Shown here: piece by piece, positions 1 through 8,725 of the stretch | Layout of the letters: each line of letters opens with the position of its first letter | How positions within the stretch are numbered: position 1 is the first letter of the stretch | Source of the DNA: Kiritimatiellia bacterium | Lineage (GTDB): Bacteria; Verrucomicrobiota; Kiritimatiellia; CAIVKH01 | Reading direction: 5' to 3' | DNA length: 64,000 nt | Assembly (NCBI GenBank): GCA_023953695.1 | Contig: JAMLJG010000002.1 | Coordinates: forward strand, 124,001-188,000 | Program-made: the position numbers and the translations under genes | The notes under the pieces: generated by a model | The model's database searches: none | What the model was told of the DNA's origin: nothing | The model's input: only the letters and a program-made list of their open reading frames with translations

Positions 1-11
1 CTGCGCCGAAG

Positions 12-40
12 TGGTAATTTAACCGACATCGCGTTATAGT
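12..40 (+). promoter_or_regulatory. Candidate promoter giving a leaderless nfeD transcript
   Basis: A TATAGT -10 box lies at 35-40 and a weak -35 (TGGTAA, three consensus matches) at 12-17, with 17 bp between them. The ATG at 47 falls where transcription would start, and no Shine-Dalgarno sequence precedes it. This is visual inference only. Confidence 0.3.
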
Positions 41-46
41 GCCACC

Positions 47-1489
47 ATGAAACAATACTTTACCAGCGTTCTGCTCGCGCTCGCACTGCTTCCGCTGTGC
101 GCGACACCCGCGAGGGCGACTCCCGAGGTCGAGGAACGGCCAACCGGGCCGGTCTATGTCATTCCTGTTAAAGGAATGATCGAGCCCGCGCTGGTTTATG
201 TCATTCGCCGCGGCGTGCTGGAAGCGCAACGCGAGCGAGCGGCTGCGATCATCCTCAAGATGGATACACTGGGCGGCCGCCTCGATGCAGCGACGGATAT
301 TGTCCGCTTGATGCAGTCAGTTCGCGTGCCGACCTATACCTTTGTGGAAAAGAACGCCATTTCCGCCGGCGCCATCATCGCGCTCTCGACCGATACCATC
401 TATATGGCGCCGGGCAGCGTCATCGGCGATGCCATGCCGATCATGATGACGCCAACGGGCGGCGCGCAGGAAATGCCGGAGGGACTTGAAGAAAAATCTG
501 TTTCCGCTGTATCCGCGCTCATCCGGGCGGCCGCGCAAGAAAGCGGGCACGATCCGCAACTGGCCGAAGCCATGGTGCGCCGCGAGATCGAATATAAAAT
601 CGGCGACGAGATCATCAGCCCCGCAGGACAACTCCTGACGCTCACCAATGTCGAAGCCGAACGCGAAGTGGGATCGGAAGATCAGCGCCACAACCTGCTC
701 TCCAAGGGCACGCTCAAAGACATTCCGGCGCTGCTGGAAACCATAGGCCTCTCCGCTAGTCCGATTCGTGAAATGGAAGTGACCTCGGCAGAAAAACTGG
801 CCCGCATCATCGCCGCCGCCGCGCCGCTCTTGCTCATGGCGGGTCTATTGGGGCTCTACATTGAATTCAAGACGCCGGGCTTCGGCCTTCCGGGGATTCT
901 GGGCTTGATGGCGTTGGCGCTCTTCTTCTGGGGTCATCACATCGCAGGTCTCGCGGGCTTCGAAGAAGTCGCCTTCTTCCTGATCGGCGTCATCCTCATC
1001 GCGATAGAAGTATTCATCTTCCCCGGCTTTGGAATCCCGGGGCTTCTCGGAATCGCGCTCGTCCTCTATTCCCTGTTGAGCTCCATGGCCGAGCGCATGC
1101 CGGGCAGCACCTGGCTTCCCAATTTGTCAGACCTCCAACTTCCCCTGGTCAAACTTTCCTCATCCATCCTTCTGGCCGCCATCGCGGGCGCATTCATTGC
1201 GCGACGCCTGCCGCACTCGCGCGCGGGCCACTGGCTGGTGTTGGACTCGGCCACAACCACGCAAACCGGCTACACCGGCGCGGCTACGGATGCGAGCCTC
1301 CTCGGCCAAGTCGGAACCGCTTTCACACAACTGCGCCCGGCGGGCTCCGCTCAATTCGGAGATCGCCGAGTGGATGTCGTGACCGCCGGCGGATTTGTGG
1401 AGGCCGGCGCCACCGTGCGTGTCATCGAAGTGCGCGGAAACCGGATTGTCGTTGAGCCCCATTCCGCCACCCTATCAGGAGACACATGA
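47..1489 (+). CDS. nfeD: NfeD family membrane-bound ClpP-class serine protease (long form)
   Basis: The protein has 480 residues with an N-terminal signal peptide (about 1-25). A ClpP/SppA-like protease domain follows (about 35-235), with an MDTLGG motif near 72 and the probable nucleophile Ser106 in NAISAGA. Several membrane helices (about 255-390) and a C-terminal OB-fold NfeD domain (about 410-475, ending VRGNRIVVEP) complete it. This is the standard long-NfeD layout. Long NfeD proteases are associated with stomatin/flotillin partners, and a flotillin gene lies three genes downstream. The stop overlaps the next start by 4 bp (ATGA), so the genes are translationally coupled. The Ser assignment comes from family pattern, and the partner lysine was not assigned. 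Confidence 0.93.
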   Translation: MKQYFTSVLLALALLPLCATPARATPEVEERPTGPVYVIPVKGMIEPALVYVIRRGVLEAQRERAAAIILKMDTLGGRLDAATDIVRLMQSVRVPTYTFVEKNAISAGAIIALSTDTIYMAPGSVIGDAMPIMMTPTGGAQEMPEGLEEKSVSAVSALIRAAAQESGHDPQLAEAMVRREIEYKIGDEIISPAGQLLTLTNVEAEREVGSEDQRHNLLSKGTLKDIPALLETIGLSASPIREMEVTSAEKLARIIAAAAPLLLMAGLLGLYIEFKTPGFGLPGILGLMALALFFWGHHIAGLAGFEEVAFFLIGVILIAIEVFIFPGFGIPGLLGIALVLYSLLSSMAERMPGSTWLPNLSDLQLPLVKLSSSILLAAIAGAFIARRLPHSRAGHWLVLDSATTTQTGYTGAATDASLLGQVGTAFTQLRPAGSAQFGDRRVDVVTAGGFVEAGATVRVIEVRGNRIVVEPHSATLSGDT

Positions 1490-1971
1490 GCCAACCCGTT
1501 CAACTCTTCGCCGCATTCATCGCGATGGGCCTCACCCTCATCGCGCTCGAGCTATTCGTGCCCGGCGGAATCCTCGGCATCTTCGGCGCGCTCGCGCTGA
1601 TGGTTGCCATTGTCCTGGGCTTTTTCGCCTTCGGTCCCGAGGGCGGCTTTCTCGCGGCAATTTGCATTGTCCTCTTCAGCGCAATCGTCTTCGCCCTGTG
1701 GGTCTATATCTTCCCCAAAACAAAAATCGGAAAGGTGCTGACCCTCCAGAAGGACGGACAAGACTTCAAATCCGCCAACACAGCGCCCTCCCCGCTCCTC
1801 GGCAAAGAGGGAACCGCCCTCTCGAATCTGCAGCTATCGGGAATTGCGCAGATTGATGGGCACCGCACGGACGTCGTCGCCGAATCCGACTTCATTGCCG
1901 CCGGAACGAAAGTGAAAGTCGTCAAAGTCGAAGGCAACCGCATCGTCGTGCGCGAGAGCAACCGCTCATGA
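1486..1971 (+). CDS. Short NfeD-like protein
   Basis: This is a 161-residue protein with three to four membrane helices in residues 8-80, starting with an LELFVPGGILGIFGALAL helix. A small beta-barrel (OB-fold) domain follows at about 95-158 and ends VVKVEGNRIVVRE, nearly the same ending as the upstream NfeD. It lacks the protease domain and so corresponds to the short NfeD class that pairs with stomatin/flotillin-type proteins. It overlaps both neighbours by 4 bp. A scaffold role in the membrane is inferred from the family and from the nearby floA. Confidence 0.88.
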   Translation: MSQPVQLFAAFIAMGLTLIALELFVPGGILGIFGALALMVAIVLGFFAFGPEGGFLAAICIVLFSAIVFALWVYIFPKTKIGKVLTLQKDGQDFKSANTAPSPLLGKEGTALSNLQLSGIAQIDGHRTDVVAESDFIAAGTKVKVVKVEGNRIVVRESNRS

Positions 1972-3176
1972 GCTCGCCCGCGCACCGCACAATCGCCCTC
2001 GCATTTGCCCTGCTCGCCGCCACCAGCCTCACCGGCCGCGCCATCGAACTGGTGACCGCCACGCAATTCGAATTGCCGCCGGACGCCGCGCTGGAACAGC
2101 AAACGGCGCTCTACGCAACCGATGCCACCCTCAACGGCGCCGTGCTGGACGATCTCTTTCTGCTCGCCCAGAAGGCAAAAATCACCGGCCCCGTCTCCGA
2201 TGCGCTGTGGATTCTCGCGGGCGATGCAACCCTTTCCGGCGTCATCAATGGCCACGTGCGCACACTCGCGCAATCCGTCTTGATCGAAGGCGAATTGAAA
2301 CGCGACCTCACCTCCGCGGGCTCCAGTCTGCGCCTCGCGACAAACGCCGTGGTGGAGGGGCGCGTGGACGCGTTGGTCGAGCAGGCCACGCTGGAAGGCG
2401 AATTCCGCAGCGATGTTCGCATCTGGGCCTCCTCCATCACACTCGCCGGAACCTACGGCGGAAATGTGCGCCTTTCCGGTCGAGACATCGTCGTGCTGCC
2501 CGGCACACGCATCGCTGGAGACCTGATCTATTCCTCTCCCAAAGAGATTTTTCTCGATCGCTCCGTCGTCTTGGGCGGCAAGCTCTCGCGCCATCTCCCC
2601 GAAGCTGCCGCACCATCCACATGGCAGGACTATCTACAACTCGTTATCCTCTACGCCGTGAAGGCCGCATCCGCCCTGCTGGCCGGGCTGGCGCTCCTTG
2701 CGCTCTTCCCGCACCTCATCGAGCGATCGGTCCGCAACGTACAGCGCTCCCTGTGGCGTTGCATGGGCTTGGGCGGCGTCGGGCTCATCGGCGTTCCCAT
2801 CGTCGCTGTGATTCTAGCCCTCAGCATCATCGGGCTGCCCTTGGCCATCATGGCGCTCGCGCTGTGGGGCACCCTCCTCTACCTCGGCAAAGTGATTATC
2901 GCCATCCACATTGGCACCCTCCTCTTGCGCATGCACGGCACACTGCGATTTTCTCAAATCACCGTCATCCTCTTGCTGGGAATCGTCATCATCTACATAG
3001 CCACAGCGCTGCCCGGAATTGGCGCGTCTCTTGCACTTCTCATTGCCATCCTCGGGTTCGGTGCGCTACTATCAGGTCTCTTGCAAGGCAGGCTCTCGCG
3101 CCGGGTGCACCACGGAGAAGTCTCCCACGAATCTGATGAACCTCCTCTAAAATCAAACGGCGAACGAAAGGAATAA
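1968..3176 (+). CDS. Membrane protein with exported beta-helix (polymer-forming/bactofilin-like) domain
   Basis: The protein has 402 residues with a signal peptide (about 1-25). Residues 45-210 carry short repeated strand-turn units (for example LNGAVLDDLFLLAQ, ISGPVSDALWILAG-like and LSGVINGHVRTLAQ) typical of bactofilin-like beta-helices. Residues 222-375 hold four or five membrane helices, and the tail is charged. The arrangement matches membrane-anchored polymer-forming cytoskeletal proteins of unknown function. It sits between nfeD and floA, overlapping the former by 4 bp and ending 3 bp before the latter, so a role in the same membrane-domain system is plausible but inferred. Confidence 0.7.
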   Translation: MSSPAHRTIALAFALLAATSLTGRAIELVTATQFELPPDAALEQQTALYATDATLNGAVLDDLFLLAQKAKITGPVSDALWILAGDATLSGVINGHVRTLAQSVLIEGELKRDLTSAGSSLRLATNAVVEGRVDALVEQATLEGEFRSDVRIWASSITLAGTYGGNVRLSGRDIVVLPGTRIAGDLIYSSPKEIFLDRSVVLGGKLSRHLPEAAAPSTWQDYLQLVILYAVKAASALLAGLALLALFPHLIERSVRNVQRSLWRCMGLGGVGLIGVPIVAVILALSIIGLPLAIMALALWGTLLYLGKVIIAIHIGTLLLRMHGTLRFSQITVILLLGIVIIYIATALPGIGASLALLIAILGFGALLSGLLQGRLSRRVHHGEVSHESDEPPLKSNGERKE

Positions 3177-3179
3177 ATC

Positions 3180-4220
3180 ATGTCCGGAGTCTTTACTATT
3201 CTCATGGTGATCGCGGCCCTCACGGTCCTCGTATTCATCGCGCTGTTCTTCTCATTCCTGAGCACCTGGATCCGCGCGCTCACATCCGGCGCGCCCACGA
3301 GCTTCTTCACGCTGCTCGCCATGACGCTCCGCCGCGTCCCCCCCAAGGTCATCGTGGATGCGCGCATTCAGCTCGTCAAAGCCGGTCTCAAACTCGACAC
3401 CGACTCCCTTGAGGCTCACTACCTCGCGGGCGGCCACGTCCTGCAAGTCGTCCGCGCCCTCATCGCCGCCGACAAAGCGAACATTGAGCTCACCTTCCAA
3501 CGCGCGGCCGCCATTGACCTCGCCGGGCGCGATGTGCACGACGCCGTGCGCACCAGCGTCAACCCCAAGGTCATTGACTGCCCAGACCCGACCAAGGGCA
3601 GCTCCATGCTCGATGCCGTCGCCAAGGACGGCATTCGCCTCCTCGTCAAAGCCCGCGTGACCGTGCGCGCCAACCTCGACCGACTCGTCGGCGGCGCCAC
3701 GGAAGACACCATCATCGCGCGCGTCGGCCAAGGCATTGTCAGCGCCATCGGCTCTTCCGACACCTATAAACACGTCCTCGAAAACCCCGACCACATCTCG
3801 CGCAAAGTGCTCAATAGCGGACTCGACGCGCAAACCGCCTTCGAGATCGTCTCCATTGACATCGCCGATGTCAGCGTCGCCGGCGTCAGCGGCGCGCGCG
3901 AAGTCGCCAACGTCGGCGCCCTCCTCGAAACCGAACGCGCCGAGGCCGACAAGAAACTGCGCCAAGCCGAAGCCGAAGGGCGTCGCGCCATGGCCATCGC
4001 CTACGAACAGGAAATGCGCGCGCGCGTTCAGGAAATGCAAGCCAAAGTCATCGAAGCCCAAGCCGAAGTGCCCCTCGCCATCTCCGAGGCCTTCCGCAAA
4101 GGCAACCTCGGCATCATGGACTTCTATCGGATGCAAAACATCATGGCCGACACCAGCATGCGCGAATCCCTCGCCGAAGGCGATGACAAGGGGCAAGGCA
4201 AGCCGGATAAAGGCCACTAA
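3180..4220 (+). CDS. floA: Flotillin-like protein FloA
   Basis: A single N-terminal membrane hairpin/helix (about 5-30) is followed by the family motif [19 protein letters not shown], a PHB/SPFH-like domain (about 60-230), and a Glu/Ala-rich coiled coil (about 240-310) with [21 protein letters not shown]. The length of 346 residues is normal for FloA (330-346). FloA organises membrane microdomains. The genes just upstream encode NfeD proteins, the recurrent genomic partners of FloA. AAGGA about 6 bases before the ATG supports the start. Confidence 0.95.
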   Translation: MSGVFTILMVIAALTVLVFIALFFSFLSTWIRALTSGAPTSFFTLLAMTLRRVPPKVIVDARIQLVKAGLKLDTDSLEAHYLAGGHVLQVVRALIAADKANIELTFQRAAAIDLAGRDVHDAVRTSVNPKVIDCPDPTKGSSMLDAVAKDGIRLLVKARVTVRANLDRLVGGATEDTIIARVGQGIVSAIGSSDTYKHVLENPDHISRKVLNSGLDAQTAFEIVSIDIADVSVAGVSGAREVANVGALLETERAEADKKLRQAEAEGRRAMAIAYEQEMRARVQEMQAKVIEAQAEVPLAISEAFRKGNLGIMDFYRMQNIMADTSMRESLAEGDDKGQGKPDKGH

Positions 4221-4240
4221 TCTCCGGACTCCACTGCGCG

Positions 4241-4927
4241 ATGCCGACACTTCCACTTGCTGAAGGATTGGGAGCTGAGGGGATCATTTGGTTGATCATC
4301 CTCTTCTTCTGGGGCATCGCGCAGTTTGTCCAAAAAATCCGCAGATCATCCCGCCCCTCCGGCGCGCCCCCATCGCGACGCCCCCCGCCCCCGCTGAACG
4401 ACGAAGTGCGCGAAATGCTCGAACAGCTCGCCGGACGCAGCTCCGCGCGCCCTCCCATTCGTTCCACGACAACAGTCCTGGACGATGACGAAGAAGACGT
4501 CTGGATCGAAAAACCCGCGTCCCAACGGCAGCAGCCCCAACGGCAAGCGGCGCGCCCACCGAACACAGCGCGGCCGCAAACACAACCCGCCCCCATCCGC
4601 GCGCAAAAAGTTGCTCCAGCACGAGATATCCATGCGCCGCCGCCCGGCATAACCGACATGGCCTCCATGCGCTTGGCCGAAGACCCCATTTCCGCCCTGG
4701 GCGCAAGCAGCGGCGGCCTCACCGCATATGGCCAATCGCTCAGGATGAAGGGAACCGGACTTCAAGGCCTCGTCGCCATGCCATCCAGTGGTTCCCATCG
4801 CCGCCACGGACCCGCGCTCCTCTCCCTCCGCGAATTGACCGATACGGCGACGCTGCGCCGCGCCGTTTTAACCAAGATTATTCTCGACCCACCCCGTGGG
4901 ATCGTCCCCTACGGGCATGAACGCTAG
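4241..4927 (+). CDS. Proline-rich single-pass membrane protein of unknown function
   Basis: The protein has 228 residues with one N-terminal membrane helix (about 14-30, GIIWLIILFFWGIAQFV). A long low-complexity Pro/Arg/Gln-rich region spans about 35-140. The short ordered end at about 195-225 contains LRRAVLTKIILDPPRGI. I do not recognise a named family. It follows floA by 20 bp on the same strand and ends the operon. The C-terminal helix with the DPPR motif is the only part that looks conserved, so a membrane-tethered adaptor is one possibility. Confidence 0.7.
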   Translation: MPTLPLAEGLGAEGIIWLIILFFWGIAQFVQKIRRSSRPSGAPPSRRPPPPLNDEVREMLEQLAGRSSARPPIRSTTTVLDDDEEDVWIEKPASQRQQPQRQAARPPNTARPQTQPAPIRAQKVAPARDIHAPPPGITDMASMRLAEDPISALGASSGGLTAYGQSLRMKGTGLQGLVAMPSSGSHRRHGPALLSLRELTDTATLRRAVLTKIILDPPRGIVPYGHER

Positions 4928-4939
4928 AAGCCCGAAAAC

Positions 4940-4986
4940 TTCCAATCGTTGGAAGCGCGCGCACGGCCCATTTCCAATCGTTGGAA
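4940..4986. repeat. Pair of 15-bp palindromes, 32 bp apart (copy 1)
   Basis: TTCCAATCGTTGGAA occurs at 4940-4954 and again at 4972-4986, exactly 32 bp apart, in the gap between two convergent genes. A diverged pair with the same spacing lies at 16132-16177, so this looks like a dispersed intergenic element rather than a single operator. Confidence 0.75.
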
Positions 4987-4994
4987 CTCTTCGA

Positions 4995-5711
4995 TCAGGC
5001 CTTCGGAAAGAGTGAGCTTTTCTTGAACCGCTCCATCTTCTGGAGCGCCAAACGCGCAACCGATTCGGCAATTTCCGACATCGTCAGGCGCTCGGTGTTG
5101 TAGATCGCATCGTAGAGCAGCGGGTCATCGCTATCTTTTCCGAAAAAGTCGTGAATAAAGCGGTGGCGATCGCGATCCTGCTCTTTCAACTTCTGAATCG
5201 CCGCGTCGCGATCCAGCTCATACAGCTCCATGATTCGCGTGATGCGAACCTTCTCCGGTGCAACGAGGCGAATGTGGAGGCCGAGCGGCAAGTCGCCCGC
5301 AATACACATGCCACCTCGGCCCACAATGACGCACTTCCCCAGCATCGCCAGCATGCGAACAATTTCAAAAATGCGCTTGTAGAGCTCGTAGCGCCGGGAA
5401 CGTTGCTCAAGCAGCTCTGTCACAACAAGGGCGATCTCGGAGCGATACTTCTCTTCCAGCAACTCGTTGAAGGAAACGCCCAGCGACTTATCTTCCGCAA
5501 TGAGCAGGCAGAGCTTGTGATCGAACATCTCCCAGCCTTCGGAAAGCGAACCCGCCTTCAGACTGTCCAACTTCCGCAAAATCTCGCGTCCGACAGCGTG
5601 TCCACCCGCGCCCGACTGGCGCGAAATCGTCACAAAGGGAAAGGATTCGGCAACGAATTCCTCGTCTTGCCGGTCGCGCAGATATTGTCGAATGATCGCC
5701 GCATGATCCAT
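4995..5711 (-). CDS. Cytidylate kinase-like family protein
   Basis: The protein has 238 residues. A P-loop-like segment near residue 30 (ITISRQSGAGG-type, here VTISRQSGAGGHAVGREI) and a CVIVGRGG segment near 130 match the cytidylate kinase-like family (AAA/NMP kinase fold). Proteins of this family are often annotated as kinases but their substrate is unknown. It is distinct from classical Cmk, which it only partly resembles. The ATG at 5711 is chosen because AGGAG lies 8 bases upstream. A TTG six bases earlier would be too close to that site. It stands alone, divergent from the ATP synthase operon. Confidence 0.82.
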   Translation of the reverse strand: MDHAAIIRQYLRDRQDEEFVAESFPFVTISRQSGAGGHAVGREILRKLDSLKAGSLSEGWEMFDHKLCLLIAEDKSLGVSFNELLEEKYRSEIALVVTELLEQRSRRYELYKRIFEIVRMLAMLGKCVIVGRGGMCIAGDLPLGLHIRLVAPEKVRITRIMELYELDRDAAIQKLKEQDRDRHRFIHDFFGKDSDDPLLYDAIYNTERLTMSEIAESVARLALQKMERFKKSSLFPKA

Positions 5712-5755
5712 AAACAAAACTCCTTTCCCAATGCCGCAAAATGTCGCCAGACGCG

Positions 5756-5784
5756 CCTATACTAGTTCCATCGCAAAATCGAAA
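5756..5784 (-). promoter_or_regulatory. Candidate promoter of the kinase-like gene
   Basis: On the minus strand TTTCGA (5779-5784) and TATAGG (5756-5761) are separated by 17 bp, about 45 bp upstream of the start codon. This is assigned by eye only. Confidence 0.3.
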
Positions 5785-5810
5785 CAAGACTTAGAGAGAT
5801 GGATGTAAAC

Positions 5811-5838
5811 TTGACCCTGTTTAGACTAGACTTATCCG
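5811..5838 (+). promoter_or_regulatory. Candidate promoter of the ATP synthase operon
   Basis: TTGACC at 5811-5816 and TATCCG at 5833-5838 with a 16-bp spacer lie about 60 bp upstream of atpZ. They are in the 186-bp region shared with the divergent kinase-like gene. The -10 match is weak. Confidence 0.28.
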
Positions 5839-5897
5839 TTTAGGATTGCTATTTATCCCTACTTTCCCGCACCCGTTGTGAAGGTGCGAGAAAAGGC

Positions 5898-6152
5898 ATG
5901 TCAGAGCACAACACGAAACCATCGCCGCTGGCAGGGGTGGCCGCAGGATTTGGCCTTCAGTTGGCTGTGGGGATGGTTGTGTTCGCAGGCGGCGGATATT
6001 GGCTCGACCGCCGACGAGGTGGAGGCATCGCCTTCACCCTGGCGGGGGTCGGATTGGGACTTTTTTATATTGGATATGAATGTTGGAAACTCGTTCGGCT
6101 TCTAAACGAAGAGCCGACAAAACAAACGAATGATGGGCAGAAGAGGCAATAA
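5898..6152 (+). CDS. atpZ: AtpZ/AtpI-type small ATP synthase accessory protein
   Basis: An 84-residue protein with two membrane helices (about 10-35 and 43-62) and the family pattern GFGLQLAVGMVVFAGGGYWLDRR. AtpZ proteins precede the Fo genes in many bacterial ATP synthase operons and, with AtpI, have been linked to c-ring assembly and to Mg/Ca transport. It is first in the operon and overlaps atpI by 23 bp. Confidence 0.85.
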   Translation: MSEHNTKPSPLAGVAAGFGLQLAVGMVVFAGGGYWLDRRRGGGIAFTLAGVGLGLFYIGYECWKLVRLLNEEPTKQTNDGQKRQ

Positions 6153-6510
6153 GCGAATTGTTACGGGAGCGGCCGCCGCAGGCACCGTCCTATCCGCTGT
6201 CGTACCGGCTGCGGTATTCGAAGTGTTCGAACTCAGCTCGTGGCTCTTTGGCGGCGCAGTGGGATTGATTCAGAGCCTTATCGGCCTGCTTTGCTACCGA
6301 CGCGCGATCTATGTGTCGAACACGTCGCTCGGATGGGGGCTTGGCAGCGGCTTCGCTCGAATCCTCGCACTGATTGTCCTCCTCGCGCTGGCGATCGAAG
6401 CAGGCCTCCACCCCGAGGCAACGGCCATCAGCCTGCTGATCATGTATTTCGCCATGATGGTGGCAGAGATAACGGTCGTTGCGCGAACTTCAACAGCGGG
6501 AGCGGCCTGA
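6130..6510 (+). CDS. atpI: ATP synthase protein I
   Basis: The protein has 126 residues and four predicted membrane helices, with a basic N-terminus (MMGRRGNKR). Its position between atpZ and atpB, its size and its topology fit AtpI, a helper in assembly of the c-ring. Sequence conservation in this family is low, so the call rests mainly on position and topology. The start could be the ATG at 6130 or the adjacent one at 6133. Confidence 0.75.
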   Translation: MMGRRGNKRIVTGAAAAGTVLSAVVPAAVFEVFELSSWLFGGAVGLIQSLIGLLCYRRAIYVSNTSLGWGLGSGFARILALIVLLALAIEAGLHPEATAISLLIMYFAMMVAEITVVARTSTAGAA

Positions 6511-6511
6511 C

Positions 6512-7291
6512 ATGGCGGCGGCGACCTTGGCAGAACGCAGCGAAGCTGTGACCACCTACGCGCTGGAGCACGTTCTCGACTCCTCGCACTGGGCGCTGCC
6601 GTTCTACAACATTCACCTGCCCCCCTGGCTCAGCCTACACATGGTGATGCTGGTGGTCGGCGCGGCACTTCTCTCCGGCATCTTTGCGCTCGCATTCCGA
6701 AAGAAATCGCTGGTTCCCCACGGCGCAGCCAATGCGCTCGAAGTGATGGTGAAGTTTGTGCGCGATGGCATCGCAATCGAAAACCTCGGCGAAGAGGACG
6801 GCCGCAAAATGGCGCCGCTGCTCTGCTCGTTCTTCTTCTTCATTCTCTTTCTCAACCTGATGGGGCTCATTCCCCTCTTCGCCACAGCAACGGGCAACGT
6901 CAACGTAACGGCGGGCCTTTCGCTGATCACCCTCGGCGTCATGATCTTCGGCGCGATCCATAAGAATGGCCTCGGCGGTTTTCTGAAGGCGTTCATTCCG
7001 CATGGGGTGCCGTGGCCCGTCCTGATTCTTCTCGTCCCCATCGAATTCATGGGGATGTTCATCAAGACCTTCGCACTGACAATCCGACTGTTTGCCAACA
7101 TGTTCGCCGGGCACATCGTGATCTTTTCGCTCATCGGCCTTGTCGTCACCTATGGATGGGTCGCATTGCCCGCCATCGGGCTGGCGCTGGCGATCTACAT
7201 TCTCGAAATACTGGTCGCGCTGATTCAGGCGTATGTTTTCACGCTGCTTTCCGCTATGTTTATTGCGCAGGTGCATCACCCGGCGCATTAG
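6512..7291 (+). CDS. atpB: F1Fo ATP synthase subunit a
   Basis: This 259-residue integral membrane subunit forms the stator half-channels for protons. Five to six helices are visible. The essential arginine lies in TFALTIRLFANMFAGH near residue 200, the hallmark of the family. The ATG at 6512 is preferred to an in-frame TTG at 6479, because the latter lies inside atpI and the ATG follows the atpI stop by one base. Confidence 0.96.
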   Translation: MAAATLAERSEAVTTYALEHVLDSSHWALPFYNIHLPPWLSLHMVMLVVGAALLSGIFALAFRKKSLVPHGAANALEVMVKFVRDGIAIENLGEEDGRKMAPLLCSFFFFILFLNLMGLIPLFATATGNVNVTAGLSLITLGVMIFGAIHKNGLGGFLKAFIPHGVPWPVLILLVPIEFMGMFIKTFALTIRLFANMFAGHIVIFSLIGLVVTYGWVALPAIGLALAIYILEILVALIQAYVFTLLSAMFIAQVHHPAH

Positions 7292-7374
7292 GGCGAAAGC
7301 GACAGAGATCAACCTCACTCCGCGCGAGTGAACGAGTGTGAGTAACGAATAAACGAAGGATAAGGAGTAGAAAC

Positions 7375-7581
7375 ATGGCAGGTTCAATTGCAGCAATTGG
7401 CGCAGGTCTCGTCACGATTGGCGCTGGCATTGGCATCGGCAAATTGGCGTCTTCCGCAATGGAAGGAATCGCCCGTCAACCGGACGCCGCACCGAAGATT
7501 CAGAGCGGCATGATCATCGCCGCGGCGCTGATCGAAGGCGTTGCGCTCTTCGGCACAGTCGTTTGCTTGCTCGCGAAATAG
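7375..7581 (+). CDS. atpE: F1Fo ATP synthase subunit c
   Basis: A 68-residue hairpin of two helices. Helix 1 carries the GxGxGxG packing motif (Gly16-Gly22). Helix 2 carries the ion-carrying Glu54 in ALIEGVALFG, and the loop has the conserved RQP (34-36). The residue after Glu54 is Gly rather than the Ser/Thr of sodium-type rings, so a proton-coupled ring is likely. The ring is assembled in the inner membrane and drives the gamma subunit. Confidence 0.97.
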   Translation: MAGSIAAIGAGLVTIGAGIGIGKLASSAMEGIARQPDAAPKIQSGMIIAAALIEGVALFGTVVCLLAK

Positions 7582-7599
7582 CATTGTCTCGGAACGGAT

Positions 7600-8172
7600 A
7601 TGGAACCAGCCAATCCATCCGAGCTGCAGAACTTTGCCCCCGTGACGTTCACGGAGCAACCGCTTCCTGCAGCCACCGGACACGACCAGCCCAACCCGCT
7701 TGATGTAAGCGGATCCATGGTGGCCTTCACCTGGCTCACCTTCGGACTGCTGGCCCTTGTCCTCTATAAAGTTGCGTGGAAGCCGATTCTCAACGCTCTC
7801 GACCAGCGCGAAAATCAGATCAAGACCGCGCTGGAAGAAGCAGAGAAGACGCGAGCCGAATACGCAAAAATCGAGGAGGAGCGCCAGCGCTTGATTCAGC
7901 AGGCGGACGAAAAGGCGCGCCAGATCGTAGATCAAGCGCGCCACGCCGCGATTGAATCGGCACAGGTCATCGAGGCGAAGGCGCGCGATGAAGCCGGGAT
8001 TCTGCTGGCGAACGCACAGCGCGAAATCAGAAGCGAGCACGACCGCGTCATTGCCGATCTGCGCCGAGAAAGCGCGGAGTTGGCCATTAGTCTGGCGCGC
8101 AAGATTCTCGCCGACCAGATGGACGAAGCGCGCAGCCGCAGCTTGCTCGAACGTTTACAGGAGAAGGTCTAG
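7600..8172 (+). CDS. atpF: F1Fo ATP synthase subunit b
   Basis: A 190-residue stator stalk subunit. One membrane helix lies at about 40-60 (MVAFTWLTFGLLALVLYKVAWKP). It is followed by a long charged coiled coil (65-170) with many Glu/Arg/Ala heptads. The first 38 residues are an unusual hydrophilic extension before the helix, and an internal ATG at 7717 would remove it. I keep the upstream ATG because it follows atpE closely, but the start is not certain. Confidence 0.92.
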   Translation: MEPANPSELQNFAPVTFTEQPLPAATGHDQPNPLDVSGSMVAFTWLTFGLLALVLYKVAWKPILNALDQRENQIKTALEEAEKTRAEYAKIEEERQRLIQQADEKARQIVDQARHAAIESAQVIEAKARDEAGILLANAQREIRSEHDRVIADLRRESAELAISLARKILADQMDEARSRSLLERLQEKV

Positions 8173-8175
8173 CGC

Positions 8176-8721
8176 ATGCCCCGCTCACCCCTCGCTACGC
8201 GCTATGCCCGGGCCCTCTTCGAGCTGGCCAAAGAGCAAAATCGTCTCGACGCGGTCCGCGCCGACCTCGCGGCCATTGCCACCTTGGGCAACGAGCGCGA
8301 CACGTTCCGCCGCATGATTAGCCCCTATGCGTTCAGCCAAGAGGTGCGCACAGCCATTTGGAAAGATCTGCTCGATGGGAAAGCGGACGAATTGACCGTG
8401 CGCTTTATCCTTTTTCTGGTGAGCAAAAGGCGGGGCAGCGTTCTGCTCGAAATCATCCGCGCATTCGAAGATCTCTGCAGCGAGGAAAAGGGCATCCAGC
8501 CCATCGAAATTGTTTCGGCCAGACCCCTCTCCAGTCAGCAGTTGAACGCCATCACCGAGCGCGTCGAAGCGCGTATCCAATCCAAAGTCAGCGCCACACA
8601 AACGGTTGACCCCGCATTGCTGGGTGGCCTTCAGATCCGCGTGCGCGACACCGTCTATGACTTCAGCGTTAATCATCAACTCGATAAATTGTACCGGGCG
8701 ATGACCACGGCCCAAAGGTGA
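8176..8721 (+). CDS. atpH: F1Fo ATP synthase subunit delta
   Basis: A 181-residue protein of the OSCP/delta family linking subunit b to the top of F1. It has an N-terminal helical bundle beginning [18 protein letters not shown] and a C-terminal segment with [28 protein letters not shown], both strongly conserved family features. It starts 3 bp after the atpF stop. Confidence 0.95.
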   Translation: MPRSPLATRYARALFELAKEQNRLDAVRADLAAIATLGNERDTFRRMISPYAFSQEVRTAIWKDLLDGKADELTVRFILFLVSKRRGSVLLEIIRAFEDLCSEEKGIQPIEIVSARPLSSQQLNAITERVEARIQSKVSATQTVDPALLGGLQIRVRDTVYDFSVNHQLDKLYRAMTTAQR

Positions 8722-8725
8722 CCTC

